DNA of 64,000 bases from NCBI GenBank assembly GCA_030248215.1, contig JASANG010000273.1:382001-446000 (forward strand), written 5' to 3'. This document shows positions 46,832 to 58,200 of this stretch, piece by piece. The DNA is from Enoplolaimus lenunculus (lineage: Eukaryota; Nematoda; Enoplea; Enoplida; Thoracostomopsidae). The first letter of the stretch is position 1. Each line of letters starts with the position of its first letter. The notes under the pieces are model-generated. The model did not search any database, had not been told where the DNA came from, and worked only from the letters and a program-made list of their open reading frames with translations. The position numbers and the translations under genes were made by a program.

Positions 46832-48984
46832 CTGAAAAGAAAACTAAAATATTAGACTGAAAACGAGCTAGAAGTTGGAAAATTTGAGAAGCCGTACGAA
46901 TGCAAATTGGGAATCGTCAAACACCTGGGTACAACTGGAAATCTGCTTTCGCTTCAGCTGCGGCAAACAAAATCAATCCCCGGCAACGGCCAACATTATT
47001 GATCTACGACTTCGGTTATTTTCGCCTGTTGAACCATGGCAAATATGTCAAAAGTTTTTGCTAACAGTTAACTTTTTCGGCCCATATATAGCACAATGAC
47101 TTCCCGTTTTCCAAGGTGGAAAACTTACGACCAGAAGTGCAGCGCAGCCACGATAGGTTTTCTCTAAGTCTGATAGGGAAGGAATGGGTTGGTTGCTTTG
47201 TCTGAAAAATTGGGATGCGTGGTTCTGTTTGAAAAACGGGAAAAGTGAATAAGGGGATAATGCAAACGTAGGTATATAATTCTCTTGGGTTTATAGGGAA
47301 AGTTGGAGGTATAGGCAAGTTTCGGAAAACGGGAAATCGGAAAAGTTAAACGCATACGCTTTCTCTAGGTCTGTAGGGAAACAACAGTTTGGATGGTCTT
47401 GCTGAAAAATTGGGGTGTGTGGTTCGCTTGGAAAAATGGGAAAAGTGAAAAATTCAAGCCTAGATATATGATTCCTTTTGGTTGGAAGGGAAAGTTGGGG
47501 GTGTAGTTGAGGTTCGGAAAACTGGAGAACTGGAAAATTTGAACGCTTCCTTTACATGCTTCGATAGGCAAAATCTGTATACGTTTTTATTTGGAAAACA
47601 AGAAAAAGGAAAAATTTAAAACGTATAGGTGTTCCGTGGTTAGGTAGGGAAAATTAGAAGCGTAGGTTTTGTTTAGAAAACGACAAAAGTGGAAAATTTA
47701 AACGCCTAAGTAGATTTTCCCTTGGTTGGTAGGGAAAATCTGAATTGATGGTTTTGCTTGGAAAACGAGAAAAGTGAAAACGCATTTGGGGCGGGCGGGT
47801 AACTCTTTCACTTGAAACATAAAATGTTTTGTTTTTCGGTTATTAACTGGTTCATAGTGCGCAAGCATTTCGTCAATTTGGTGTTACGCTCCTCAAGGGA
47901 ACGCTGCCCGCCTGCACCTCCTGTTATTATAAGGGATACTAAGCAGGATGATGGCTCCCACCACTCAAGCCTTCTGCACTAAGCATTTTATTATTGAAAC
48001 CGCTAAAGTTACTGAAATTGTTTTGAACAATTTACTGCTTCAGTATGAGAACCGCTTAGCGCGAGTTGGTTTTGGGGTAGGGCGGCAGCCCCCAATTATG
48101 CTCAGCATCCCTTCAAATCGGTGAGGGGAGTCCCACAATTTGTCTTAACATACGCTAAAGATTGTGGCGGGGTAATACTTTTCCATTGTGGGGGAAACTA
48201 CAAAAGCGCTTGAATTCCATACGTATTAAATTTTTTACTCTTAACGTTTTCAAACCAACTACACTACAAATTTAACCTAATTCAAACCGGAGTTAATATA
48301 TTGTACCTCATTCCTGTATAATTCCATGTTGATTTAAAATTTTGATTTCTTAAAAAATGCCAAAATTAAAGAAATTTCAGTTTAGCTTGATAATAAATGA
48401 ATTCGTATTTTAAAATTATCTCAAAATTAGCCCAGTGAAAAATTTGCATCGATTACGCACCGTCAAGTACTAAATATATTACCGTTGCAACAAACAAAAC
48501 CTGCTTTATATACATATGCCAAGTCGCGCCGCGAGATTACATGCTGGGCGTCATTTTGAATTCTGATCGCTCTTGATTTAATAAGACGCTAAGCCTAACT
48601 GAGTATGATGCCAATTAGTAAAAGGTTAGCTTGCGAATCTGGCAATCTGTAAAGGGCACATTTGAATTTCCCCTGACACAGATCCCATGACATGAGCTCA
48701 TAACTTTTGAATTCAAAACACCCACAAAAGCGACTTTCTTCTCATACATCAAAACAGTCCAAAAGTACTTACTTTATCAGCTATTCTAGCTGTCTGAATA
48801 ATGAACAGCCTAGTGTGCGGTTGGGGAGGGACAACCCTATTCTGCTTAGTGACCTTTCAAATTGCGGAAGGCTCATGGAAGCCGCAACCTCCCCCGTGAG
48901 AGAGGAAAAGCACAAAATTGATTCAAAAAGTTTGGTTGCTGCAGAAAAAGTTTCCTCCTACTGTAGTCACCCAAATAGGAGGTT
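46832..48984. other. Probable intron or upstream region of the 45.5-kb gene
   Basis: It holds the minisatellite below. Bases about 48280-48490 are a fragment of the transposon family of 5.3-6.1 kb and 21.7-22.7 kb. The plus-strand frame at 48707-48991 shows no domain. I find no exon that bridges the phases to the 46831 acceptor. Confidence 0.4.
47150..47800 (-). repeat. Diverged minisatellite of about seven 80-110-bp units
   Basis: Each unit has a TTCCCTTGGTTGGTAGGGAAA-like core followed by GGTT..GCTTGGAAAACG and AGAAAAGTGAAAA. Units begin near 47155, 47268, 47357, 47469, 47546, 47626 and 47708. Minus-strand frames through it (47061-47318, 47365-47571) are by-products of the repeat. Confidence 0.65.
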
Positions 48985-49405
48985 GGGGTAATAAGAGGGG
49001 ATCCCCATTTTCAGTCCTAGTCAATAGGAGTCTGTATTCAAGAGTCTGTAAGCGGAGAGAGTCCCTAAACCCTAATTAGAGCCCATAAATGTCAATTATA
49101 TATCCCTAATTGTAGTGCATAATGAGTCCAGCACCAAATACAGTTCAGTTTGAAACTTTAAAAAAGCATCCTTAAGTTTTGAAAGTACATGCTTAAGTAT
49201 AACCTTGCATTATTGCTCAAGGTTTTGATACAGGACAAATATATCAACGTTTAATGCAACGGATAGTTGCAATACCGGATATACATCAGCAATGAACGGC
49301 GGGTTTAAAATAAATAACAGTCCATAACCGAATAACAGGGGGTTCCCTTTGGAGAGAACAAATAAATACAAGTCCCCGCTCTTATTCGGGTCATTACAGT
49401 ACATT
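48985..49405 (+). mobile_element. About 0.4-kb MITE with AATAAGAGGGG-type ends, copy 2
   Basis: The left end GGTAATAAGAGGGGATCCCC is inverted relative to the right end GTCCCCGCTCTTATTCGGG. The interior is collinear with 43375-43790. Bases 49430-49500 then resemble 5602-5670, suggesting that both lie in remains of a larger element. Confidence 0.6.
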
Positions 49406-49824
49406 TGTGTCGTGAAATAATAGTAAATTCGGTGCGCTAAACCACTCATCAAACGCAAAAATGACACAATTCAACTTAGCGCGTCATTGAAATTATCAGG
49501 GAAGGTTATGACGAGCCCAATCGGCATTTTGTTCCGATATTTTAAGACTAGACGGATCCTGAAGACTTGGACCAATATTACTTTAACAATGTAACAACCA
49601 AAACTTGTACCACGGTTCCTATAGTTAAGAACCGTGCTATAACTACCATGAGTTTGAAAGTAGAGCATGCATGCAGAGTTGATGTACAGTTAATGCACAC
49701 TGCGGCGTTCGTTCACTGTGCGTATGCACACCCTGGCGTGCAATAACTGTGCATCAATTAGGTTAAGCCACGGTGTAACAGATAGTGAAAATCGCCAATG
49801 TTACCTTTTGTGCTGTAGCACTAG

Positions 49825-50080
49825 ATTAAGCGTATTATTAAGCCTAAGCCTAGGCCTAAGCGTAGCAAAAGCGTATTCCTAAGCCTAAGCCTAAGCCTAA
49901 GCCTTAGCAAAAAATGTAGTCTGGAATGTAAATCTACTCTTTTACAGACCCTCCAGAAACCGGGACGGCCCTACCAGTAACACGGGCCGTAAACATAACA
50001 GACACGAAAACGGATATCTCGTTACACCTTTGCCTTGGCCTTAGCCTTAGGCTTAAGCTTACGGTTAGATAGCAGAAACA
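49825..50080 (+). mobile_element. Hexamer-bearing MITE with GGACGGCCC-type end
   Basis: Two runs of CCTAAG hexamers (about 49845-49870 and 49878-49905). The right terminus GGGACGGCCCTACCAGTAAC then ACGGGCC is a variant end shared with 54036-54213. Another TTAGGC run follows at 50035-50065. Confidence 0.55.
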
Positions 50081-50151
50081 GTAAAGTGGAGAGGTGACTA
50101 TTGCCTTGTTTGAAATTAACCATTTAATTTTGGGGAGAGTAAACCACTTAC

Positions 50152-50205
50152 CAATTTTTTCCGAACGATTTTTTGTTTAAATATATGCGAAACGCCAAAT
50201 CTTCC
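50152..50205 (-). CDS. Candidate 54-bp internal exon
   Basis: Flanked by TTTTAG and GTAAGT on the minus strand. If the upstream exon at 50289-50407 is spliced to it, the frame stays open and reads REDLAFRIYLNKKSFGKN, ending in phase 2. It may belong to the gene at 45.5 kb, but a further exon would be needed to reconcile phases (phase 2 out here, phase 1 needed at 46831). Confidence 0.35.
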
Positions 50206-50288
50206 CTAAAATCCGTTTGGGCTTTTCTAAATTTATAGCAACAAGCCTAACTGGATAACAGTTCCAAAGTCGATTGTAGTTTGCTCAC

Positions 50289-50407
50289 CTGAGGTACACA
50301 GTGTCGGAGGTATTGAGCAAAGTAGAAGTTGTACCCATATCAATTTCATGATTATAACTTTTACAATGAAAGTGCAACATCAAATGCCATAAAACACGGA
50401 ATCTGAA
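50289..50407 (-). CDS. Candidate 119-bp internal exon
   Basis: Acceptor TATTTCAG and donor AG|GTGAGC enclose an open frame of 39 codons plus two bases, starting FRFRVLWHLMLHF and ending TSDTVYL. It joins 50152-50205 in phase. No family recognised. Another frame of the same exon begins at a methionine and reads like a short hydrophobic leader; see findings. Confidence 0.35.
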
Positions 50408-52373
50408 CTGAAATATTTAGCTCGTCACGCATTACAATCAAAACCCTTTTACATATCTATGCGGCCCCAGAGTGTTGTGGGGGTAGCACTCAGCTCGCCC
50501 CCTCTGAAAAAATTTTAGCTCCACCTAGAAGTGTTTTATTGCCAAAGGTCATGGATTTGAAGTTGCTAGTAGGTGTTAGACGTTCATCATTTATGTGCCG
50601 AACACGGAAACGTATGTATGTCGGGAAATTCTTGAAAAACCAAAATATAGTGTTGTCTCTGCATCACACAGTACTTCAGTATACGTTTTACTAATTTTTT
50701 GTTGCTTATGCCTTACGGTTAGGTTTCAGCTCAGGACTTAAGTGCTACAAGCGTAAAAGCAGAAGCACAGTATCCAAAAGTACAAAACATAGCAAAAATA
50801 TTTAAATATTTTTATAATACAGCAACGAGCTTTAGTTTTTCAAACAAAACTTAATATTGTAACTTTTAGCAAGATTTCCGACAATCGTAGGCGGACAAAA
50901 TAATAAGAAAAAAGGCTTCAAAAAACACTCTCAAATTTAACACTGTGAAATTTGCGAATTTTTGCATTAACGTTTGTATTTCAAATAAAAGCTTCATCAG
51001 TTATAAACATTTACACTGTTACACCTGTATTTTATTATAAAATGATAATTGAATATAAATATAAATTCAAATTGGCATCTCCAGAATTTTTTTCCATGTG
51101 CCTTCCGTCCAGCCAGGGTCGGAGGAGCCACCCCTCGTACCCCCATTTGGGGGGACCCATCCCTAAAGCGGCCCCCACACTAACGGATGTAAACAAAAAC
51201 CGCTTAAACTTTTAAATGGGTCTGGATTCTCGCTCGCTTCGCTCACGAGTTTGGGTACTCCCACCCTGGAATTTGGGCGAGCCCCCCAACCCTGCCTGGT
51301 CAAGGCACCGTCCAGCTTATTCCTGTCATCTAAAACCTTGCAAATAAATGCTCAAAAATTTAGCTTCAGTATTTGACAAATTTCAATATTTCATTCTGTT
51401 TTGAAACAGGCAGCTATATTTTATCTCCTACAGATCCGTTTTCGCGGATAAAAAAATCAAATATTTTTATGAAACTTTTTTAAAAAACAAGTCACCTTTT
51501 GTCATTCGTAATAAAATTTTTCTGAAACACAAACAAAGCTCCTCTGTATAGCAATTTATATTAAAACAAATTCACTGACGTTGGTGTAGAAAGGCAAAAA
51601 TTGAAGAACACAATGAAAATTCTCAATGCTACGCATTTAAAATTATTAATATAAAAAACCAGCAGATCCTGCGCTCCGTAGTCTGCAGGGGGGGGGCATT
51701 ACGAGGTACAAAAAGTAGCAGTGGTACACCTACTTTAGGGTCTTCCCAACTAAGCTATTGGCTACACATATTGTCCAATTGATTCTAGATATCGTAATTT
51801 CAAGTGTGTGTAGCACCTATCACCAGTTTTAGTAGTAGTAAACTCCAACAAACGAACTGCGGACAACTACAGATACAAAACTGAGCATAAAAGTATGTTA
51901 CGGCAATCAACAGTTCTATGCCAAATTGAGAAGTCAAACAAATATTTGTTCCAAAGCCACAGGAATTAGCACTACAACTGAGTATTGGTGCTGCACACAT
52001 TTGAGAATATGAGCCTAGATAGCAGAACTTTGTACCCACATTACTGTTTAGATTATAATCTAATTAACCTCAGCTTAAACTAAGCCTGTTTAATAATTTG
52101 TCATTTCGTATCCGCTAGAAAATTATCAACCTGCGTCATGGGTTCGAGCCCCACCGCATCCGCAGCAAAATTTTCGTGAAGTGTTCTACATGATTTTGCT
52201 TCACTTTACAATCAAACTAAGCTTGTTTAATATTTTCTCATTTCGTGACCACTAGAAAATTTTCAACCTTGCTTGTAAAACTCCGAAAACCCTTTTATAT
52301 GCCCCTCTTGAAAATTTTTTAGCCTCCCTTGCAAGGTAACCTGGCTACGGGCCTGCCTAGCCATGAACCAATA
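50408..52373. other. Intergenic or intronic stretch with dispersed repeats
   Basis: A GC-rich patch at 51100-51310 (TCGCTTCGCTCACGAG) and patches near 50470-50530 and 52140-52350 (a tRNA-like B box GGGTTCGAGCCCC at about 52140) are dispersed repeats. A run of G lies at about 51689-51698. No gene supported. Confidence 0.35.
51799..52005. mobile_element. 207-bp MITE with CAAGTGTGTGTAGCACC ends
   Basis: The left end TCAAGTGTGTGTAGCACCTA and the right end GGTGCTGCACACATTTGAG are inverted, each also with CACCAG/TGGTG nearby. Related pieces: 33301-33496, about 35090-35130 and about 57190-57210. Confidence 0.6.
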
Positions 52374-52590
52374 AAAGTTCTGGCCTATGTAAAGAACAGG
52401 GGCGGAACTGTATTATACGCATATTCCTAAGCCTAAGCCTAAGCCTAAACCGAAGCCTAAGCGCAAGAATCATATTTCTAAGCCTAAGTCTAAGCCTAAA
52501 GCAAAAAATTAATAGTCTAAAGCTTAAACTTACTCAATTGCAGTCTCACAGAAAAACGTTCTGCTCCTGATCTTTACATGGGCCAAACTT
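52374..52590 (+). mobile_element. Hexamer-bearing MITE, best-preserved copy
   Basis: The left end (GGCCTATGTAAAGAACAGGG then GCGGAAC) and the right end, read inward (GGCCCATGTAAAGATCAGGA), are inverted repeats of about 27 bases. Two runs of CCTAAG hexamers lie inside (about 52424-52460 and 52478-52500). The flanks AAAGTTCT and AAACTTCT differ at one of eight positions, suggesting an 8-9-bp target-site duplication. Confidence 0.7.
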
Positions 52591-52904
52591 CTAATATACT
52601 AGGTTGAGTATATTTCTAATATTTCCGGGAAAGCGGATGTGTAACTTCCAACAAGCAGCTACAAATTATATATATGTCGAAATTTCTCGAGGACCGCAAC
52701 GCCCTATTTATTTCTTTATGACGAGTTTTCTTTGATATTCTATAATCACATTGCAGAATTCTTAACCTAGACTATTGTAGCGCGGCAGAAAGTGTATGAA
52801 CCTTTCGCACAAGGATTGAAAACACGTTTTCTAACCAGTGAGCAGCCCATGTCAATATATATGGGCACCCACCCATAACAGTGTCAATGCTACTTTGACT
52901 TTGA

Positions 52905-53190
52905 GCGGCGTTTAAATATAAGCATATTTTTAAGCCTAAGCGTCGGCGTAAAAAGAAGCATATAACTGAGGAGCCAAAGCAAAAAATAGCCTCAAGCTTA
53001 AGTTAACTCTATTTCAGTCACGCTGGAAAAACGGCACGCCCTTTACAGTAACATTGGCCTGATATAAAGACGACCGGTGGACTTGGACTGGAAGGCTTAT
53101 TTTTAAGCTTTACGCTTAATAGGTATACGCTTAAACTTATTGTTTAATATGCTTAGACTAGGCTTCGTTGTTACACCCTTATGAATCCAA
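52905..53190. mobile_element. Hexamer-bearing MITE pieces
   Basis: CCTAAG-type hexamers at about 52930-52950 lead to the terminus GGAAAAACGGCACGCCC then CAGTAACATTGGCC. A second TTAAGC/TAGGC piece follows at 53085-53170. This terminus is the GTAACATGGGCC variant. Confidence 0.5.
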
Positions 53191-53858
53191 TGGGTCATGA
53201 CAAACAACTTTCACAACGTAAAACTGATAAAACTTGATTCGTTGAGCTAAGAAAGATCGTAGCGTTCACATACTAATTACAAAGTGACCAACAAACCAAG
53301 AAGCTCATGTTTTATACTGTTACCTCGTAAATTTATTAAAATAATAATAAAATAAGAAACAGATCAAAAAGATGAAAAAAAATCACAAATGATAAGATTT
53401 CAATACAAAAAATTCAGTTCCATGAAATACAAGACTACAGTTCTTTCCCTTGATTCCATACAAATTGTTTGTTCTGATGAGATCCGCCTTAGTTTGGTCT
53501 ATCAATTTCAGTTAGAAACTGTGTTAATTTCGGTTTCAAAACAAGAATTATTGATCAATTAGCAGGACAGGCACACGGTAACTTCTATACACACTGGAAG
53601 GCAGGACGTTATGTAATTTTAATTCATTATTATTATTTTAGCCTCCAGTAGCGTTTTAGAACAATTATTAATTACCAAATAAGGACGCTACATAGTAAAA
53701 CTTCTTTGCACGCATAAATGAACCAAGTTCAAACTTTAATTTACATACCATCTTCACCAAGATTTCATCAATTTCTTAAAAGTATTTTTTAATAATGATA
53801 TCAAATCTGCAATTATGTCGTTAAACCAACGGGAACACTTCGAAGAAATTCGATACCG

Positions 53859-55055
53859 TTAAACATCACTTATGAGTTGTGAAGATCCTCCGGTTCTGGC
53901 CCAATGAATATGGCACAATTGGCAGAGTAAATGACCGTCAAGCGGATAACAGCGACGTTCTGATTCATCTGTTAGCTGGAGACCGCAAGCCTAAAACAAA
54001 GCTACGCGATAAAGCACGTTAAATTCTTGAGACCCATGTTACTTGTAGGACGGCCCCGTTTTGTGGTACAACTGCAAAAACGTGGGTTTAGATTTAGACT
54101 ACAGTTTTTCTTTGGGCTTAGACTTTAGTCTTACACTTTTTTCAATATCTATGCTTTGTCTTTTGAATATGCTTAATCTACAGTTACGATTATCGAAGTA
54201 ACATTGGTCATTTATGCGATATGATAGACCTCCGATTTGATACCGTTATGGAATAAAAGAACGCCTACCGATACGTTATTTGAGTATCGTTGGAGCCAAT
54301 CATGTAAAAACGATAGAAGAAACTAATTTGCGAGCTCTCGCAACCCTGAACCACCCTCTTCCCCAATCTCAAAAGACGTTAAGCATGATGGTTACGCTGC
54401 CACCCAAGCTCACAAACTAAAAGGTTTTCATACTAGCACGCCAAAAATACTGTATCGATGTACTGATAACCCAATCAAATAAAATATTGTTCTATGAGGG
54501 GGCAGATTTTTCCTTGCGAAGCGAAGTTGAAAGTGACAAATTTTGTAACAACTAAATTTCAAACTTCGAGCTTACTTCGCATACAAAACAATCAATATGA
54601 TAGTCTTTATTCATTGACACAACCCGTGCAGTTTCATTTGTTCCCTAAAATTTTAAAATTAAACGTGTACGAAAATTCCAAAAAAATTATTATTTCGTTC
54701 TGTACCATGAAATTATTATCGTTCAAGTTCGAATTAAGAGCAAAAGCTATAGCTATGCACCGCTGCAGTTATGTTAGAAACCTTGAACTGAATACTTGTA
54801 TAATTTTCAATATGTATAACCCTGCTTGCGATTTCAGTAGGTTTTGTTCAACGATAAAGGTTGACATTTAAAATTTGCAGCAAAAACAGTATAATTCTAA
54901 TTGGGGAAATTAATATTTTGGTGGAAATTTTACTAGCTTTATTTCTGTCTATGAGTTGAGAAGTTTAAAATCTTAATCGAATTTGAGATTAATATAGACT
55001 TTATTATCATTATTATTATTTTAATAATAAAAATAATAATTATAATTATATATAA

Positions 55056-55086
<31 letters not shown>

Positions 55087-55146
55087 AATTATTATTATTA
55101 GTAGTAGTACTATTATTATCATTATCATCATTATTATTATTATTAC

Positions 55147-55228
<82 letters not shown>

Positions 55229-58200
55229 GCGATCATTTGCTTTGTAACTTAAACAGTATGAATGTTCATGAATTTTAACATTCGTACGCATCGAAAATAC
55301 TGAAAACAAAATACTAACCGGTAAAGGCAAGATTGGTTTTGAGCATGCAGAACAATATGGTGCAAATTTTCTGTAAAAAAATCAAAAAATATTAAAGTGA
55401 TATTTTCACTGAAGTCCAAATGTACTCTTTATAAGAGTTACCAATTGAATAATGGTCAATACCAAATTTCCTCGTGTATTAATCAGCAGTAGCGAATCCA
55501 CAAATTTCTAAGAGCGAGAAACGCGCAAGATATTCTTGGGGGCCAAATTCTTGAGCGAAGCTAGCTAGATGCCAAACCTCATTTTAGTGCTAAACCTTAA
55601 TACGAAATTTTGGTTTTGATCTTTGTTAGGACGCCTATGCCGGGTGGATATAATTGGATAGCCCTAAATCTTAATCGGATATCAATATATACTGAAGACT
55701 GGTTGTTGAAAGCTGTTTTCACGCGTTAATGAAAACACTTTACATACGACGTTCATATCAACGAACAGTGCTTCAGTCAGCAATGGTTTTACCGACGTGG
55801 AATCGAACCCGGAACAATTGATTATAAATCGCCAAAAACAATCACTCCAAAGTTGGCGTATTTTCGAACACAGCTATTTAAACAAAGTTCTACTAGTAAA
55901 CCGACGAATTTTGACCAAACTTTACTTATGATAACAATCAACACAGTAAACAATGTCAGATTTGTCCACTGTAAACGGAACACCGTCTAAACATTTTCGG
56001 CACATTTTGCACGTGAAACATTTCGGATGAAACGAACGGCCAACTGCTTGCAAAATCTAAAAAAATACTCCGAAATTACAAAATTACCTACGAGAAAATA
56101 AGACTTTCATCTTTGAAACATAACTTTAACCCTTTCTCACATAAATATTTCCTATTTCCCCTGAGACCTGCTTTTATGCTAGGATTCGAACTCCAGTGAC
56201 TGGAGTGGGAGGCGCATATAATCACCACTCAGCTATAGGAGCTTGACGCTCGAGCCCGACGGGGCTCTCACGTCTTGTGGTGATTTAGTACTATGTATAC
56301 GTGTTGCAAATTTTAAACACAAAGCGAGGTATGTTATTTAACGTATATACACTGCGCTAAGTTGCCTATAGGCAAGTCAATGTGAGAAGAGGTTAAAATT
56401 TGACATAAACAAAATTTGCACAATAAACCGGTAAGATTATTTCGCAAAATAGTGGAAACGGCTACAAGTTTGAAGCTCGGAGATGAGTTTTGTAGGACAT
56501 ACTTTCGGGCGACTTGTTACAGTGCAGTATAATAATAATAATAGAAAGAAATTAAAACCATGCCCCGTATTTTCAGATGCATATATCACTTATATCACCA
56601 GTTAGTGATAGGTCTTGAAACTGACTAATTGCTGTAATTGCGGATCAGCGAATTTACACAGACGTACAATAGATAGAATGCATGCAAAAATGCGCTGAAT
56701 TTCAACTCATTTCATTTATTTTCTGATTTGAATGTCACAAGATTTATATCCAGCTGCTGAGAGGTACTACGGACATTTAAGAATAGGGGCACATATCCTG
56801 AATTTTTAACCTTAGAGTATGATCGCGGTAAATTACGTATTCACTAGAAAAAGTTAAATCAAACCGTAGAAAGCAAATTTTGCCAAAACTACATAGTGTA
56901 AATGACCTATAAATATCGGAAAAACGGGGCACCTCAAAAAGTAGATCGACGACAATTCACCGCCCGACCAGTTAACGCACGACGCGACTATGTCCTGAGC
57001 CAAAACATAATTCTAAGCCGTAGCCTAAGCATAATGATGGATGACTAATAGTCACTAGACGCAGATTTCAGATTACAAGTTGTCGGGCGGGGAATTGTGA
57101 TGACTAGGGCACATTTTCTGAAATGTGTAAGGCAACCGTCATCAGATTCAATGGTTCGAAAGTAACAAGATCTGTCACTGACTAATGATAAGTGCTACAC
57201 ATTTGAGACAACCGGCCCTGAAAGTAACATGAACCTGTACACAAAACTATTGAAAATCAAGCAATTTTCAAAAAGCGGTGTGAACTTACCATCTCTGCAA
57301 TAGGATGACGACACGTTGCACAACGCTCTATTCCTTCACGAAATCCAAAATACTGAAACAAAGTTATGAAAAGTCAGAAAACTATGACATTTTGGCCACA
57401 AAGTTAATATTTAACCTATTTTAAACCGTATTAGCTAAGCAAAAACTTTGCAGTATTAGTATTCAAATTATTGATCCAGTACCCTTATTCTAAACATGAT
57501 CACACATAAGCGTACCTATTGAAAAAATCTCCCAAAATTTTTGGAAACATGAAAAAGCACATTTAACAGGCTTTAGAATAACCTCCGCAGGAGAAGCCAA
57601 AAATTATGTTATACTCTCGTGAACTGATATCCTGGCTACACCTTGATTCTCCACTGTATAATATGAACTTTTATTACTAGTTTGTGATTAGTGCTGCGAA
57701 AAGTACAATTGCTTGTTTGCATTCTCTGAATCCAAGGGACACATTCAGTTTGTACAGAAACTTGAAAATATGTATGTAATCGTTGTATTATTAGTTTTGT
57801 CAAGAGTCGATAGTGACCCTAGACAAAAAATGCAACAGAGAAAATATTCCGTGGTACTAAATGTACCACCGGACTGTGCGTTTTTGGACCGCCTCCGCCT
57901 TATTTTTAGGAGGGGTGCATAGCTAACGCTTGACACGAAGAATAAGCCCATGCCTAAGCCTAAACCTAACCCTGAGGTTTAGTCCATGGGTCATTTAAGT
58001 TCTAATCTATGCTTAAACCAAAGCCTGCTCTTAAAACCTAAGCGTAAATCAAGCCCAAGCCTAAGCCTAAGCCTAAGCCTAAGCGTAATGGGATTTTGGA
58101 TTTCGTGATATGGTCGAAGGTTGGATGCCCCTGAAGCCTAAGCCTAAGCCTAAGCCTAAACCTAAGCCTAAGCCTAAGATTTTACCAAAGGGTCGTTTAG

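Noticed and set aside
47061-47571. Minus-strand proline/phenylalanine-rich open frames
   Set aside because: By-products of the minisatellite at 47150-47800; no splice support.
48785-48806. 21-bp microexon between TTATTCAG and GTAAGT (minus)
   Set aside because: In each phase that could connect to the candidate neighbouring exons it contains a stop codon.
55021-55330. Poly-Ile and poly-Asn open frames
   Set aside because: They are translations of the (ATT)n microsatellite in an intron of the LIM gene.
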